A DNA stretch of 64,000 bases from an uncultured Anaeromyxobacter sp. (GTDB lineage Bacteria > Myxococcota > Myxococcia > Myxococcales > Anaeromyxobacteraceae). Below are positions 17,839 through 26,656 of this stretch, in pieces. The position numbers and the translations under genes were made by a program. The notes under the pieces were generated by a model that saw nothing but the letters and a program-made list of their open reading frames with translations, ran no database searches and was not told where the DNA came from. Location of the stretch: NCBI GenBank assembly GCA_903855945.1, contig CAIOAK010000015.1:1-64000 (forward strand), written 5' to 3'. The first letter of the stretch is position 1. Every line of letters starts with the position of its first letter.

Positions 17839-18774
17839 TCAATCCACCAGCGAGGCGAGCGCGCGCGCGAGTTCGGGCGGCAGCGGACTCTCGACCTCGG
17901 CGCGCCCCCCCTCCGGGCGATCGAAGCCCAGCTTCCATGCGTGGAGGAAGTGGCGCGGGAGCCCCGGGAGCGCCGCCGCCGGTCCCCCGTAGTCCAGGTC
18001 CCCCGCCACCGGGTGGCCGAGGAAGGCCATGTGCGCCCGGATCTGGTGCATGACGCCGGTGGGGATGCGGACCTCGAGCAGCGTGTGGCGAGGGAAAGCG
18101 CGCGCCACCTCCCAGCGGGTCTCGGCGGGCCGGGGCGCGCTGGCGCGGGCCGGAAGACGGTCGCCGCCGCGGTCGTCCGGCACCGGAACCGAGCGCCCTC
18201 CCCGCTGGGCGAGCGGGACGGAGCAGACGCCGCCGGAGGAGACCTTGCCCTGCACGAGCGCCAGGTAGACCTTCTCCACCGTCCGCCGGGCGAACTGGCC
18301 CCGGAGGTGCTCCCAGGCCTCCCGGTCGTGGGCGAAGAGGACGCACCCGCTCGTGTCGGTGTCGAGCCGGTGGACCGCGCCTCCCTCGCGCGGGTCGGGG
18401 GAGGCGGCCGCGCACCCGGGGTACTCGGCGGCGACGGCGTTCGCCAGCGTGCCCCGCTCCGCCTCGCGGAGCGGATGCGTGGCCATGCCGGCCGGCTTGT
18501 CGGCCACGATCCAGCGCGGCGACCCGGCGAGCACCCGCAGGGGGTCCCCCGCGTCCGGCACCGGGGCCCCGGCCGGCTCCTCCACCGTGAGGACCACCTC
18601 CAGGCCGGGATGCGCGGGATCGCTGGCGCGCACGCGGCGCCCGGCCACGCGGACGTTCCCCAGCTGGAAGGCCCGCTTCACCGCGGCCCGTCCGAGCCCC
18701 AGGGCGTCGGCGACGGCCCGGTCCAGCCTGCCGGATGCCCCCTCGGGGAGGCGTACCTCGCGTCGCGTAGCCAG
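17839..18774 (-). CDS. RluA-family pseudouridine synthase with S4 domain
   Basis: The enzyme has an N-terminal S4 RNA-binding module (GRLDRAVADALGLGRAAVK then GNVRVAGRRV) and a catalytic core with HRLDTDTSG (catalytic Asp), VEKVYLALVQG and GVMHQIRAHMAFLGHP. The usual Arg-Thr-His of the RTHQIR motif is V-M-H here. The S4 domain starts upstream of the first GTG (18681). The only start-like codon after the pfk TAG is CTG at 18774, in frame with that TAG and six bases downstream of it, so I used CTG; stop readthrough from pfk is a formal alternative. The target, rRNA or tRNA, cannot be told. Confidence 0.82.
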   Translation of the reverse strand: MATRREVRLPEGASGRLDRAVADALGLGRAAVKRAFQLGNVRVAGRRVRASDPAHPGLEVVLTVEEPAGAPVPDAGDPLRVLAGSPRWIVADKPAGMATHPLREAERGTLANAVAAEYPGCAAASPDPREGGAVHRLDTDTSGCVLFAHDREAWEHLRGQFARRTVEKVYLALVQGKVSSGGVCSVPLAQRGGRSVPVPDDRGGDRLPARASAPRPAETRWEVARAFPRHTLLEVRIPTGVMHQIRAHMAFLGHPVAGDLDYGGPAAALPGLPRHFLHAWKLGFDRPEGGRAEVESPLPPELARALASLVD

Positions 18775-18777
18775 GGG

Positions 18778-19803
18778 CTATCCGAAGAAGACCGAGGCGA
18801 TCTCGAAGAGCGCCGGGTCGATGAGGTGGAGCGACTTCGTCGCTTCGGCGAGCGGGACCGCCACCACGTCGTCGCCGTGCAGGGCCGCCATGAGCCCGAA
18901 TCGCCCCTCCTTCACGAGATCGGCGGCGAAGACCCCGTAGCGCGTGGCCAGGACCCGGTCGCGCGCCGTCGGGGAGCCGCCGCGCTGGATGTGGCCGAGC
19001 ACGGTGACGCGGGCCTCGAACCCGGTCTCCCGCTCGATCTCCTTGGCCAGGTAGGCGCCGATCCCGCCGAGCCGGACGTGGCCGAACTCGTCCAGCACGT
19101 CGGACACGGTGGCCTCCTTGCTCCGCTCCATCTTGGCCCCCTCGGCCACCACCACGATGGAGAAGTGGCGCCCCCGCTTCTGCCGGGCGCGGATGTGCCG
19201 GACCACCTCCTGCAGATCGATGGGGCGCTCGGGCACCAGGATCACGTCGGCCCCCCCGGCGATGCCGGAGTGGAGGGCGATGTGGCCGGCGTGGCGCCCC
19301 ATCACCTCGCAGACGATGACGCGGCTGTGGGCCTCGGCCGTCGAGTGGAGCCGGTCGATGGCCTCGGTGGCGATGGTGACGGCGGTGTCGAATCCGAAGG
19401 TGTAGTCGGTGCCGGAGAGGTCGTTGTCGATGGTCTTCGGGACGCCGACGATCTTCATGCCGAGCCCGTGGAACTTCGAGGCCACGCCCAGGGTGTCCTC
19501 GCCGCCGATGGCCACGACCGCCCCGATGTGGTGGCGCTGCAGCGCCTCCATGACGATCTGGGGGCCGTCGGGGCGCTTGAAGGGATTGGTGCGGGAGGTG
19601 CCGAGGATGGTGCCGCCGAGCTGGAGGATCCCGGAGGTGTTCTGGCGGGTGACCCGGAAGTGGTCGTCCTCGAGCAGCCCCTTCCACCCGTCCCGGACGC
19701 CCGTGAACTCGAAACCGTGCTGCTCGCCACGGCGGACCACGGCCCGGATCACGGCGTTCAGTCCGGGGCAATCTCCTCCCCCGGTGAGGATGGCGACCTT
19801 CAC
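18778..19803 (-). CDS. pfp: 6-phosphofructokinase, PPi-dependent by signature
   Basis: This 341-residue enzyme phosphorylates fructose 6-phosphate. The N-terminus shows GGGDCPGLNAVIR and the substrate loop shows GFDTAVTIATEAIDRL. At the phosphoryl-donor site, GGEDT places Asp103 where ATP enzymes have Gly, and PKTIDND places Lys123 where ATP enzymes have Gly. Asp plus Lys is the established pyrophosphate-dependent pattern. The GTG start at 19803 gives MKVAILTGGG. It is followed by a pseudouridine synthase. Confidence 0.9.
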   Translation of the reverse strand: MKVAILTGGGDCPGLNAVIRAVVRRGEQHGFEFTGVRDGWKGLLEDDHFRVTRQNTSGILQLGGTILGTSRTNPFKRPDGPQIVMEALQRHHIGAVVAIGGEDTLGVASKFHGLGMKIVGVPKTIDNDLSGTDYTFGFDTAVTIATEAIDRLHSTAEAHSRVIVCEVMGRHAGHIALHSGIAGGADVILVPERPIDLQEVVRHIRARQKRGRHFSIVVVAEGAKMERSKEATVSDVLDEFGHVRLGGIGAYLAKEIERETGFEARVTVLGHIQRGGSPTARDRVLATRYGVFAADLVKEGRFGLMAALHGDDVVAVPLAEATKSLHLIDPALFEIASVFFG

Positions 19804-19835
19804 GTGGACGACCTCCGTTCGATGAGTCCCCTGCC

Positions 19836-20450
19836 TTACCGTTTGCGGGCGCGCCGGGCAAGCACCCGCGCCCGTTCCGGGGTCCGCATGCGCACCAGAC
19901 CGGGGAAGAGCTGCCGCTCCGTGTAGGTGCGGCGCCCCCCGTACTCCCCCAGCCGGTAGAAGCCGGCCGGCCCCTCCAGCCACATCCGGGCGGTGACGAT
20001 TCCACTATGAGTGAATGGGGCGAGGAGCTCGGGCGGGGCCTCGGCGACGTAGCGGTCCCGCAGCGCGCGGATGGTCCGCTCGTAGCGGGCCCGGGGCAGC
20101 CGGCTGTGCACCCGCCCCCGGTGCAGCGTGCCGTCGAAGCGCTCGCTGGCGTGCCAGAGCTCGTGCAGGATCGTGGTGATCCGCTGCTCCGCCGTGGAGG
20201 CGCGGAACCAGAGGGGGCGCAGGGTGATGACGTAGAGGATCTTCCGGCCGTGGATGCGGAGCAGCGGCTTGCGACGCCCGCCCCGCCCGCCGCGGGCGCG
20301 GGTCTCCTCGAAGTGGGCCGGACGGATGGTGGCCCGGGAGGCCCGGCGCGCCTCGCCGGCCACCACCAGGATGCGCGACGGGCGGACGTGGGCCAGCTCC
20401 GGGAGCCTTGCGACCGCGTCGCGGATGAGCCGCTTCACGGCGAGTGTCAT
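19836..20450 (-). CDS. SprT-like / phage-metallopeptidase-type zincin
   Basis: A 204-residue protein with a zinc-protease motif HELWH (96-100) preceded by the strand ILYVITLRPLWFRAS. The layout suits the SprT-like or putative phage metallopeptidase families. The C-terminal third is Arg-rich, ending RARVLARRARKR, suggesting a nucleic-acid-associated cytoplasmic protein. No signal peptide. The ATG at 20450 lacks a clear Shine-Dalgarno; a GTG at 20468 is an alternative. Palindrome copy 2 lies inside. Substrate unknown. Confidence 0.7.
   Translation of the reverse strand: MTLAVKRLIRDAVARLPELAHVRPSRILVVAGEARRASRATIRPAHFEETRARGGRGGRRKPLLRIHGRKILYVITLRPLWFRASTAEQRITTILHELWHASERFDGTLHRGRVHSRLPRARYERTIRALRDRYVAEAPPELLAPFTHSGIVTARMWLEGPAGFYRLGEYGGRRTYTERQLFPGLVRMRTPERARVLARRARKR
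20000..20016. repeat. Recurring 17-bp palindrome, copy 2
   Basis: TTCCACT-atg-AGTGAAT lies in the SprT-like gene. The inner arms (CACT/AGTG) are perfect and the 3-base spacer is kept. Read on the minus strand it uses the codons ACT and AGT, which are unusual in this gene. Confidence 0.65.
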
Positions 20451-20511
20451 GTTGGGCCGGTGGGGCACGAGGACATCGATATCTCCCCGGGGGCCCCGCG
20501 ACAAGGGTAGG

Positions 20512-20829
20512 ATGCCCGGCCACATGCTCCCCTTCGCCCTCGGCGTCCTCTTCGCGGTACCGGTGACCCTGGGTATCGTGGCCCTGCGCTCCTGGCGGCT
20601 CCGGAACGCCCAGGATTCCGCGCTGGCGGAGCAGGTCCAGGGCATGGCGTCGCGGATCGAGGTGGTGGAGGCCGAGTCCACCCGCACCTCGGTGCGGATG
20701 GACGTGGCCGAGACCGTCCTCCTCGAGAAGGGCGTCGCCGACGAGGAGGACCTCGAGGAGGCGCGGCGCTACTTCGAGGCCAACACCGCCGCCCGGTACG
20801 ACCGGCAGCGGGACGGCAGCCTGCACTGA
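20512..20829 (+). CDS. Small membrane-anchored coiled-coil protein
   Basis: The 105-residue product has an N-terminal membrane helix (LPFALGVLFAVPVTLGIVAL), a basic stop-transfer (RSWRLRN), then a charged helical region likely to form a coiled coil (AEQVQGMASRIEVVEAEST...). The C-terminus is hydrophilic. It is probably an inner-membrane protein with a cytoplasmic helix; no family recognised. The stop is directly adjacent to that of the convergent yhbY gene. Confidence 0.6.
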   Translation: MPGHMLPFALGVLFAVPVTLGIVALRSWRLRNAQDSALAEQVQGMASRIEVVEAESTRTSVRMDVAETVLLEKGVADEEDLEEARRYFEANTAARYDRQRDGSLH

Positions 20830-21228
20830 CTACCGGCGCGACGGCCGGGGCTGAGGCCTGGGCCTCGGCTTGGGCCTCGCTCCGGTCGGCGGGGCGGCGG
20901 GGAGCGGCTCGAACCGCGGCTTCTTCGGGTGGCGACGGTAGAGGAGCAGGGTCCGCCCCAGGATCTGGGCGAGCTGGGCCCCCTCCGCGCCGGCCGCGAC
21001 GGCCTCCGCGGTCCCGAAGCGGTCCTCGGGCGACTCGGTCCCGATCTTCACCTTCACGAGCTCGTGATCGAGGAGCGCCCGGTCGAGCTGGCGGAGCACC
21101 GCCTCGGTGACCCCGTCCTTGCCCACCTGGACCACCGGGTCGAGGTGGTGCCCTGCGGCGCGGAGCTGGCGGCGCAGCGGCGAGGACGGCATGAGGGATC
21201 GCTTGCGGGGATTGGTCGGCGTGGGCAC
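20830..21228 (-). CDS. yhbY: CRS1/YhbY RNA-binding protein
   Basis: This protein of about 132 residues carries one CRM domain: LRRQLRAAGHHLDPVVQVGKDG, VTEAVLRQLDRALLDHELVKVKI, and the ending LAQILGRTLLLYRRHP. YhbY binds pre-50S particles in other bacteria. The C-terminal tail is a Pro/Arg/Lys-rich repeat of about 30 residues. I chose the GTG at 21228 for its GAGGTG five bases upstream; a GTG at 21234 overlapping the previous stop is possible. Third gene of the mutase operon. Confidence 0.88.
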   Translation of the reverse strand: MPTPTNPRKRSLMPSSPLRRQLRAAGHHLDPVVQVGKDGVTEAVLRQLDRALLDHELVKVKIGTESPEDRFGTAEAVAAGAEGAQLAQILGRTLLLYRRHPKKPRFEPLPAAPPTGARPKPRPRPQPRPSRR

Positions 21229-21230
21229 TT

Positions 21231-22733
21231 TCACCTCTTCAGGAACCGGAGCTCTCGCTCCAGCTCGGCGTCGTTCACCTGTTCGAGACCGCGTTTCCAG
21301 GCCCGCTCGGCGGCGGGGACATCTCCGGTGACCTTGGCCATGCGGCCGAGGAAGAGCCAGGCCGGAACACACTTGGGGCTCTTCTGCAGGGCGGCCTCGA
21401 TCGCCTTCTCCGAGGTCGTCCGCTGTGTCCGGCGCTGCGGCTCGGGCGCCACCAGGAACTCGAGCCAGGCCTTCCAGGCATGGTACTCCGGCTCGTCGGC
21501 GTAGAGGGCGATGGCCTCGTTCACGCGGGCGAGCGCGTCGGCGTAGGCGCGGCCGGCGGCCAGCGGCGCCACCTTCTCGAAGGCCTGCTCCGCCTGGTAG
21601 ATGCGGCCGATGTCCACCTGGGCGGAGCCGCCGGACCTCAGCTCCGCGAGGTAGGCACTCCTCCCCTCGTCCGTCTCCAGCGCCGCCCAGGCCGCCGCGA
21701 CCCGGGCGAAGATCTCGGCGCGCAGGGCGCGCGCCTCCTCGGGCTCACCCTCCTTCGCGGCATCGGGGTGGTAGGTCCGGGCCAGCGCGAAGAAGGCCGC
21801 CTTGAGCCGCGAGGTCTCCGCATCCCGTGGCACGCCCAGCACCTCGAAGTGGTCGGCGTCCCGGAGCCGCTTCGCGGTGGCCTGGAGGGGCTCGAGCTGG
21901 GGCGGCGGCGCGGCCGGGGCGGGGGCGGGGGGCGGCCCCTTGGCCTTGGCCGGTGCGGGCCGGGGGGGTGGCGCGGCGGGCGGCGGAGGGGGCGCCACCA
22001 GCCGGGGCGCGCCGAAGGTGGCGAGCTCGGTCTCGGCGAGCAGGAGGACCGCCCGCCGGATGACGTCGGCCTCCGCAGGGTGCAGGGCGCACAGCTCGTC
22101 GGCGCTCCGCACGCCATCGACGCGGGAGACCGCGCGCGCCTCCTGCGGGTTCAGCATGAGGTCGGCGACGTCCACCCGCCCGCCGGACCGGACGATGGAG
22201 AGGGCGCCCCTCACGCCGAGTCGCTCCCGGACCCGCGTGGGGTCGATGCGCCGCGCGGCGTCCACGAGGATCCCCCATCGGCTCCCGAGCGGGAACCCGA
22301 GGGCGGGGGGAGCGATCCCCGGCTCCCACCTCCAGGCGCCGTCCTCGCAGGCGAGCGCCCGGTAGGCCAGTGCTGCGCCGTGCTCCTTCAGATCGGGGAA
22401 GCGGGCGGCCGGGTCGAGCAGATGGAGCTCCACGAGCGCCGAGAGCACGTCCCCCCCGAGCCCCTGCGCGATCTGCCGGGCGTCGGCGGCGGCCTCGGCG
22501 GTGAGCAGGCCGCGCTGGACCAGGAACGTGGCCAGGTCGTCCTCCTGCCGGCTCCCGGCCGCGTGCTCGACCACCCCTCGACGGTAGGTGAGCGCCCAGT
22601 TGCCCTCCTCCGACGCGAGGACGAGCCGGCCGGAGGCCTGGGTGGCGGCGGCCAGGTAGGCGAGGTGGACGGGTCCGTGCGTCCGGAGATCGCCCTCGGA
22701 CGGGATCCCGGCCGCGAAGGCCGAGGCGGGCAC
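21231..22733 (-). CDS. DUF4388-like plus J-domain protein with TPR-like C-terminus
   Basis: A 500-residue cytoplasmic protein. The N-terminal half resembles the DUF4388/PATAN-type domains abundant in myxobacteria (LRTHGPVHLAYLAAA..., then LTAEAAADARQIA). A Pro/Ala-rich linker follows. A J domain then appears (DHFEVLGVPRDAETSRLKAAFFALARTYHPDAA trimmed: the key residues are the HPD tripeptide), and the C-terminal 150 residues look like TPR helices. J domains recruit Hsp70; this one may link signalling to chaperone or motor assembly, which is inference. The GTG start overlaps the mutase stop (TAGTG). Confidence 0.7.
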   Translation of the reverse strand: MPASAFAAGIPSEGDLRTHGPVHLAYLAAATQASGRLVLASEEGNWALTYRRGVVEHAAGSRQEDDLATFLVQRGLLTAEAAADARQIAQGLGGDVLSALVELHLLDPAARFPDLKEHGAALAYRALACEDGAWRWEPGIAPPALGFPLGSRWGILVDAARRIDPTRVRERLGVRGALSIVRSGGRVDVADLMLNPQEARAVSRVDGVRSADELCALHPAEADVIRRAVLLLAETELATFGAPRLVAPPPPPAAPPPRPAPAKAKGPPPAPAPAAPPPQLEPLQATAKRLRDADHFEVLGVPRDAETSRLKAAFFALARTYHPDAAKEGEPEEARALRAEIFARVAAAWAALETDEGRSAYLAELRSGGSAQVDIGRIYQAEQAFEKVAPLAAGRAYADALARVNEAIALYADEPEYHAWKAWLEFLVAPEPQRRTQRTTSEKAIEAALQKSPKCVPAWLFLGRMAKVTGDVPAAERAWKRGLEQVNDAELERELRFLKR

Positions 22734-24484
22734 TACACCACCACCGTCTCCCGGTACTCTCCGAAGACGTCCCGCATCGCGTCGGAGATCTCCCCGAGCG
22801 TGGCGTGCGCCTTCACGGCGGCGAGGATGAGGGGCATGAGGTTCTCGGTTCCCTTCGCCCCCTCGCGCACGGCGTCGATCGCCTGCTTCGCGGCCAGGTC
22901 GCTCCGGGCGGCGCGGAACGCCTTCAGGCGCGCCACCTGCGCCGCCTCGAGCGCCGGGTCGACCCGCATGACGGTCACGGGCGGCTCGACGGTCTTGTAG
23001 GCGTTGACGCCCACCACCACCTGCTCCTTCTCCTCCACGGAGCGCTGCCAGGCGTAGGCGGCGTCCTGGATCTCGCGCTGGACGAAGCCCTTGTCGATGG
23101 CCTCCACCATGCCGCCCATGCCGTCGATCTTCTCGATGTACTCGATGGCCTTGCCCTCGATCTCGTCGGTCATCGCCTCGATGGCCCAGGAGCCGCCGAG
23201 CGGATCGACGACGTCGGCCACGCCCGACTCGTTGGCGATGATCTGCTGCGTGCGCAGCGCGAGCAGCGCCGACGTCTCGGTGGGGAGCCCGAGCGCCTCG
23301 TCGCGCGAGTTGGTGTGGAGCGACTGGGTGCCGCCCAGCACCGCGGAGAGCGCCTGCAGGGTCACGCGCACCACGTTGTTCTCGGGCTGCTGCGCGGTGA
23401 GCATGGAGCCGGCCGTCTGGGTGTGGAAGCGGAGCATCCAGGAGCGGGGGTCCTTGGCCTTGAACCGCTCCTTCATGATGCGGGCCCAGAGCCTCCGGGC
23501 GGCGCGGAACTTCGCCACCTCCTCCAGCACGTTGTTGTGCGCGTTGAAGAAGAAGGAGAGGCGCCCCGCGAACTCGTCCACGTCGAGCCCGGCCCGCTTG
23601 GCCGCCTCCACGTAGCTGATGCCGTCGGCCAGCGTGAAGGCCACCTCCTGCACCGCGGTCGAGCCGGCCTCGCGGATGTGGTAGCCGGAGATGGAGATGG
23701 GATTCCACTTCGGCATCACCTTGGCGGTGTAGGCGAAGATGTCGGTGATGACGCGGATCGAGGGGCGCGGAGGGTAGACGTAGGTCCCGCGCGCCGCGTA
23801 CTCCTTCAGGATGTCGTTCTGGATGGTGCCCTGCAGCTCGCCCGGCGCCACGCCCTGCTTCTCCGCCACCGCCTGGTAGAGGGCCAGCAGGATGGAGGCC
23901 GTCGAGTTGATGGTCATCGACGTGGAGACCTTCCCGAGCGGGATCTGGTCGAACAGCGTGGACACGTCGTCGATCGAGTCGATGGCCACGCCCACCTTGC
24001 CCACCTCGCCGCGGGCGCGGGGGTGGTCCGAGTCGCGGCCCATCTGCGTGGGCAGGTCGAAGGCCACCGAGAGGCCGGTCTGGCCCGACTGGAGGAGGTA
24101 GCGGTAGCGCTTGTTCGACTCCTCGGCGGTTCCGAATCCGGCGTACTGGCGCATCGTCCAGAACCGGCCGCGGTACATGGTGGGCTGCACGCCGCGGGTG
24201 AAGGGATAGTCACCCGGGAGCCCGAGGCGCCCCTCGAGACCGGGGGCGATGTCGGGGGCGCCGTAGACCGGCTGGAGGGTCCCGTTGCTCGTGGTGCGGA
24301 AGGCCTTCTTCCGCTCGGGCGATCGCGCCACCGCCTTCGCGTAGGGGCCGGCCTTCCAGGCGGCGACCGGATTCACCTTCCGTGCGGGTCGAGGAGCCGG
24401 GGCCTTGGCGGCCCGCGGGGCCGGCTTCCTCGCCTTCGCCTTCGCCTTCGCCTTCTTCTTCGCCACGGGCTTCTTGGTTGCCAT
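22733..24484 (-). CDS. Methylmalonyl-CoA mutase large subunit (no B12 domain)
   Basis: This 583-residue catalytic subunit interconverts methylmalonyl-CoA and succinyl-CoA. The TIM-barrel region matches well ([55 protein letters not shown]). The Tyr in TMY and the Arg in PPRPSIRV are the residues that favour methylmalonyl-CoA over isobutyryl-CoA. There is no cobalamin-binding domain, so a separate small subunit is expected elsewhere. A Lys/Ala/Pro tail of about 36 residues precedes the enzyme. AAGGAGAGG lies ahead of the ATG. A carboxyltransferase gene is 3.5 kb away. Confidence 0.92.
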   Translation of the reverse strand: MATKKPVAKKKAKAKAKARKPAPRAAKAPAPRPARKVNPVAAWKAGPYAKAVARSPERKKAFRTTSNGTLQPVYGAPDIAPGLEGRLGLPGDYPFTRGVQPTMYRGRFWTMRQYAGFGTAEESNKRYRYLLQSGQTGLSVAFDLPTQMGRDSDHPRARGEVGKVGVAIDSIDDVSTLFDQIPLGKVSTSMTINSTASILLALYQAVAEKQGVAPGELQGTIQNDILKEYAARGTYVYPPRPSIRVITDIFAYTAKVMPKWNPISISGYHIREAGSTAVQEVAFTLADGISYVEAAKRAGLDVDEFAGRLSFFFNAHNNVLEEVAKFRAARRLWARIMKERFKAKDPRSWMLRFHTQTAGSMLTAQQPENNVVRVTLQALSAVLGGTQSLHTNSRDEALGLPTETSALLALRTQQIIANESGVADVVDPLGGSWAIEAMTDEIEGKAIEYIEKIDGMGGMVEAIDKGFVQREIQDAAYAWQRSVEEKEQVVVGVNAYKTVEPPVTVMRVDPALEAAQVARLKAFRAARSDLAAKQAIDAVREGAKGTENLMPLILAAVKAHATLGEISDAMRDVFGEYRETVVV

Positions 24485-24559
24485 CGCGTGCCTCTCCTTC
24501 GCGGCCGAACGGGCCGACCGCGATGTCATCCGGGATCTTCGTGCGGGATGGAACCGGCG

Positions 24560-24588
24560 AGAATACCGGGCGGGTCGGGTCCGGTCCA
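24560..24588 (-). promoter_or_regulatory. Possible promoter for the mutase operon
   Basis: On the minus strand TGGACC (24588-24583) and TATTCT (24565-24560) are separated by 17 bases in the 174-base divergent region between the mutase and serA. The predicted start lies about 70 bases upstream of the mutase ATG. Match quality is moderate. Confidence 0.4.
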
Positions 24589-24658
24589 CGAACAAGCGCT
24601 CGACGCCGCGCGTCATCCCACCCTTCCCCGCCACCCGCCGCCGTGCTACCGGAACGTC

Positions 24659-25858
24659 ATGCGCATCCTCGTCGCCGACGCGTTCCCGAAGGAGCGGATG
24701 GACGATTTCCGGGCCCTGGGGCTCGACGTGGACCACCAGCCGTCGGTCCCGGTGGCCGACCTGCCCGCCGCCGCCCGGGAGGCCCGCATCCTGGTGGTCC
24801 GCAGCAAGAAGGTGACCGCCGAGGTCTTCGCCGGGGCGCCGGCGCTGTCGCTCGTGGTCCGGGCCGGCGCGGGGGTCAACACCATCGACGTCGGGGCCGC
24901 CTCGCGGCGCGGCGTCTACGTGGCCAACTGCCCCGGCCAGAACTCGATCGCGGTGGCCGAACTCGCCATCGGGCTGCTCGTGGCGCTCGACCGGCGCATC
25001 CCCGACAACGTGGCGCTGCTCCGGGCCGGGAAGTGGGACAAGAAGGGCTTCTCCGAGGCCGACGGGATCTTCGGCCGCACGATGGGTGTGGCCGGCACGG
25101 GCTCGATCGGGCGCGAGGTGATCCGCCGGGCCCGGGCGATGGGGATGCCGGTGGTGGCCTGGTCCCGGTCGCTCGACGAGAAGGGGGCGAAGGAGCTCGG
25201 GGTGGAGCGGGCCCCCGACCTGGAAGCGCTGGCGCGCCGCTCCGACGTGCTCTCGGTTCACCTGGCGCTGGCCAAGGAGACCCGGGGAGCCATCTCGCGG
25301 GCGGTGCTCGAGGCGCTCCGGCCCGGGGCCATCTTCCTCAACACGGCGCGGGCCGAGGTGGTGGACCAGGAGGCGCTGCTCGAGCTGGCGCGCGCCGGCC
25401 GCATCCGGGTGGGCACCGACGTGTTCGCCGGCGAGCCGGAGAAGGGTCAGGCCGATTTCGCGAGCGAGCTGGCGAAGCTCCCCAACGTGTACGGCACCCA
25501 CCACATCGGCGCCTCCACGGCGCAGGCCCAGGACGCCATCGCCCGCGAGACGGTGCGGATCGTCGAGTCGTTCCTGCGCACCGGCCGCGTGCCGAACTGC
25601 GTGAACGTGGCGCGCCGGACCCCCGCGCGCTCCCGGCTGGTGGTGCGCCACTTCGACAAGGTGGGCGTGCTCGCCAACGTCCTCGGGCTCATCCGCGAGG
25701 CGGGCATCAACGTGGAGGAGGTGCAGAACACGGTCTTCGAGGAGGCCCAGGCTGCCTCCTGCGCCATCGACCTCGACGACGCCCCGCCCGCGGAGCTCCT
25801 GGAACGGATCCGGGCCCGGAAGGACGAGGTGCTGTTCGTGGACCGGGTCGATCTCTGA
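24659..25858 (+). CDS. serA: D-3-phosphoglycerate dehydrogenase with ACT domain
   Basis: The 399-residue enzyme makes phosphohydroxypyruvate for serine synthesis. The NAD site is GTGSIGREV. The catalytic Arg is in NTARAEVVD, the Glu in VFAGEPE, and the His in THHIGAS. The C-terminal 75 residues form an ACT domain ([26 protein letters not shown]), which usually senses serine. The ATG at 24659 has no strong Shine-Dalgarno. It is divergent from the mutase operon and convergent with the thioesterase. Confidence 0.9.
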   Translation: MRILVADAFPKERMDDFRALGLDVDHQPSVPVADLPAAAREARILVVRSKKVTAEVFAGAPALSLVVRAGAGVNTIDVGAASRRGVYVANCPGQNSIAVAELAIGLLVALDRRIPDNVALLRAGKWDKKGFSEADGIFGRTMGVAGTGSIGREVIRRARAMGMPVVAWSRSLDEKGAKELGVERAPDLEALARRSDVLSVHLALAKETRGAISRAVLEALRPGAIFLNTARAEVVDQEALLELARAGRIRVGTDVFAGEPEKGQADFASELAKLPNVYGTHHIGASTAQAQDAIARETVRIVESFLRTGRVPNCVNVARRTPARSRLVVRHFDKVGVLANVLGLIREAGINVEEVQNTVFEEAQAASCAIDLDDAPPAELLERIRARKDEVLFVDRVDL

Positions 25859-25873
25859 TGGCGCCTGGACGGT

Positions 25874-26656
25874 TCACATCGGCGCGACGAAGAGGGTGTG
25901 AAGGCTCCCACCCACGGTCCCACCCGCGTCGAAGAGGCGCGTGCGCACCATCCCCACGCCGTCCGGCTCGACCGTCGTCACCGCCGCCATACCCACCCAC
26001 TCGCCCTCCGGCTCCCGCTGCACGACCACGTTCAGGTCCACCGGGACGAAGGTGTACTTCCCCAGCGGGAGCTCCCAGCTCACGCCGTTGGCCGAGTCGA
26101 CCATGGTCACGAGTCGCGTCAGTCCGGAGAGTGGCTCGCCGGCCACGAGCGGGATGCGGCAGCGGGTCCAGACGGTGGCCGGACCCGGCTGGCCGAAGTG
26201 ACCCTCCGTGAAACGCCACTCCAGCGCCTCCCCGTACGGGAAGGGGGGAAGCCCCGGGAAGAAGGCCTGGGGCTGCGGGGGTGGGAGCGGCGGGGCCGGC
26301 TCGCGGATGCCGGCCGCGGGGCTCCTCCCCGGCTCGGCGAGGATCTGCCAGGCCGCCGCGCGCAACGCCTCGCGCCCACCCACCTCGGCACGGGCCGAGA
26401 GCAGCTGGACGCGCCGCCCGGGGCGCTCCACGGCCGCGGTGAGGCGCATCTCGCCCACCTCCACCGGACCGAGGATCTCCACCGACAACCGCGCGATGCG
26501 CGCCCCGGGGCGCGGCGCCAGCCGCTCGAGCACGTGCGCGAGCAGCGCGGACGGCGGTCCGGCGTGCTGCAGCCGGGGGGACCAGGGCCCCACCGTGGCG
26601 CGGGTGGCGCGGAATCTCCCGTCGCCCAGCGGTTCGTAGAAGGCGGTGTCGGTCAT
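25874..26656 (-). CDS. Acyl-CoA thioesterase-like (TesB/double hot-dog) protein
   Basis: This 260-residue protein looks like a double hot-dog thioesterase: N-terminal YEPLGDGRFRATRATVGPWSPRLQHAGPP trimmed to its key HAGPPSAL element, RLSVEILGPVEVG, and a second repeat ending in TRLFDAGGTVGGSLHTLFV. Such enzymes hydrolyse acyl-CoAs; the chain-length range cannot be read. The ATG overlaps the upstream gene's stop (ATGA). Last gene of the carboxyltransferase operon. Confidence 0.72.
   Translation of the reverse strand: MTDTAFYEPLGDGRFRATRATVGPWSPRLQHAGPPSALLAHVLERLAPRPGARIARLSVEILGPVEVGEMRLTAAVERPGRRVQLLSARAEVGGREALRAAAWQILAEPGRSPAAGIREPAPPLPPPQPQAFFPGLPPFPYGEALEWRFTEGHFGQPGPATVWTRCRIPLVAGEPLSGLTRLVTMVDSANGVSWELPLGKYTFVPVDLNVVVQREPEGEWVGMAAVTTVEPDGVGMVRTRLFDAGGTVGGSLHTLFVAPM

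Noticed and set aside
20433-20449. CTTCACG-gcg-AGTGTCA as a ninth copy of the palindrome
   Set aside because: The spacing is right, but arms match each other poorly and the codons are ordinary. It may be chance; left out of the count.
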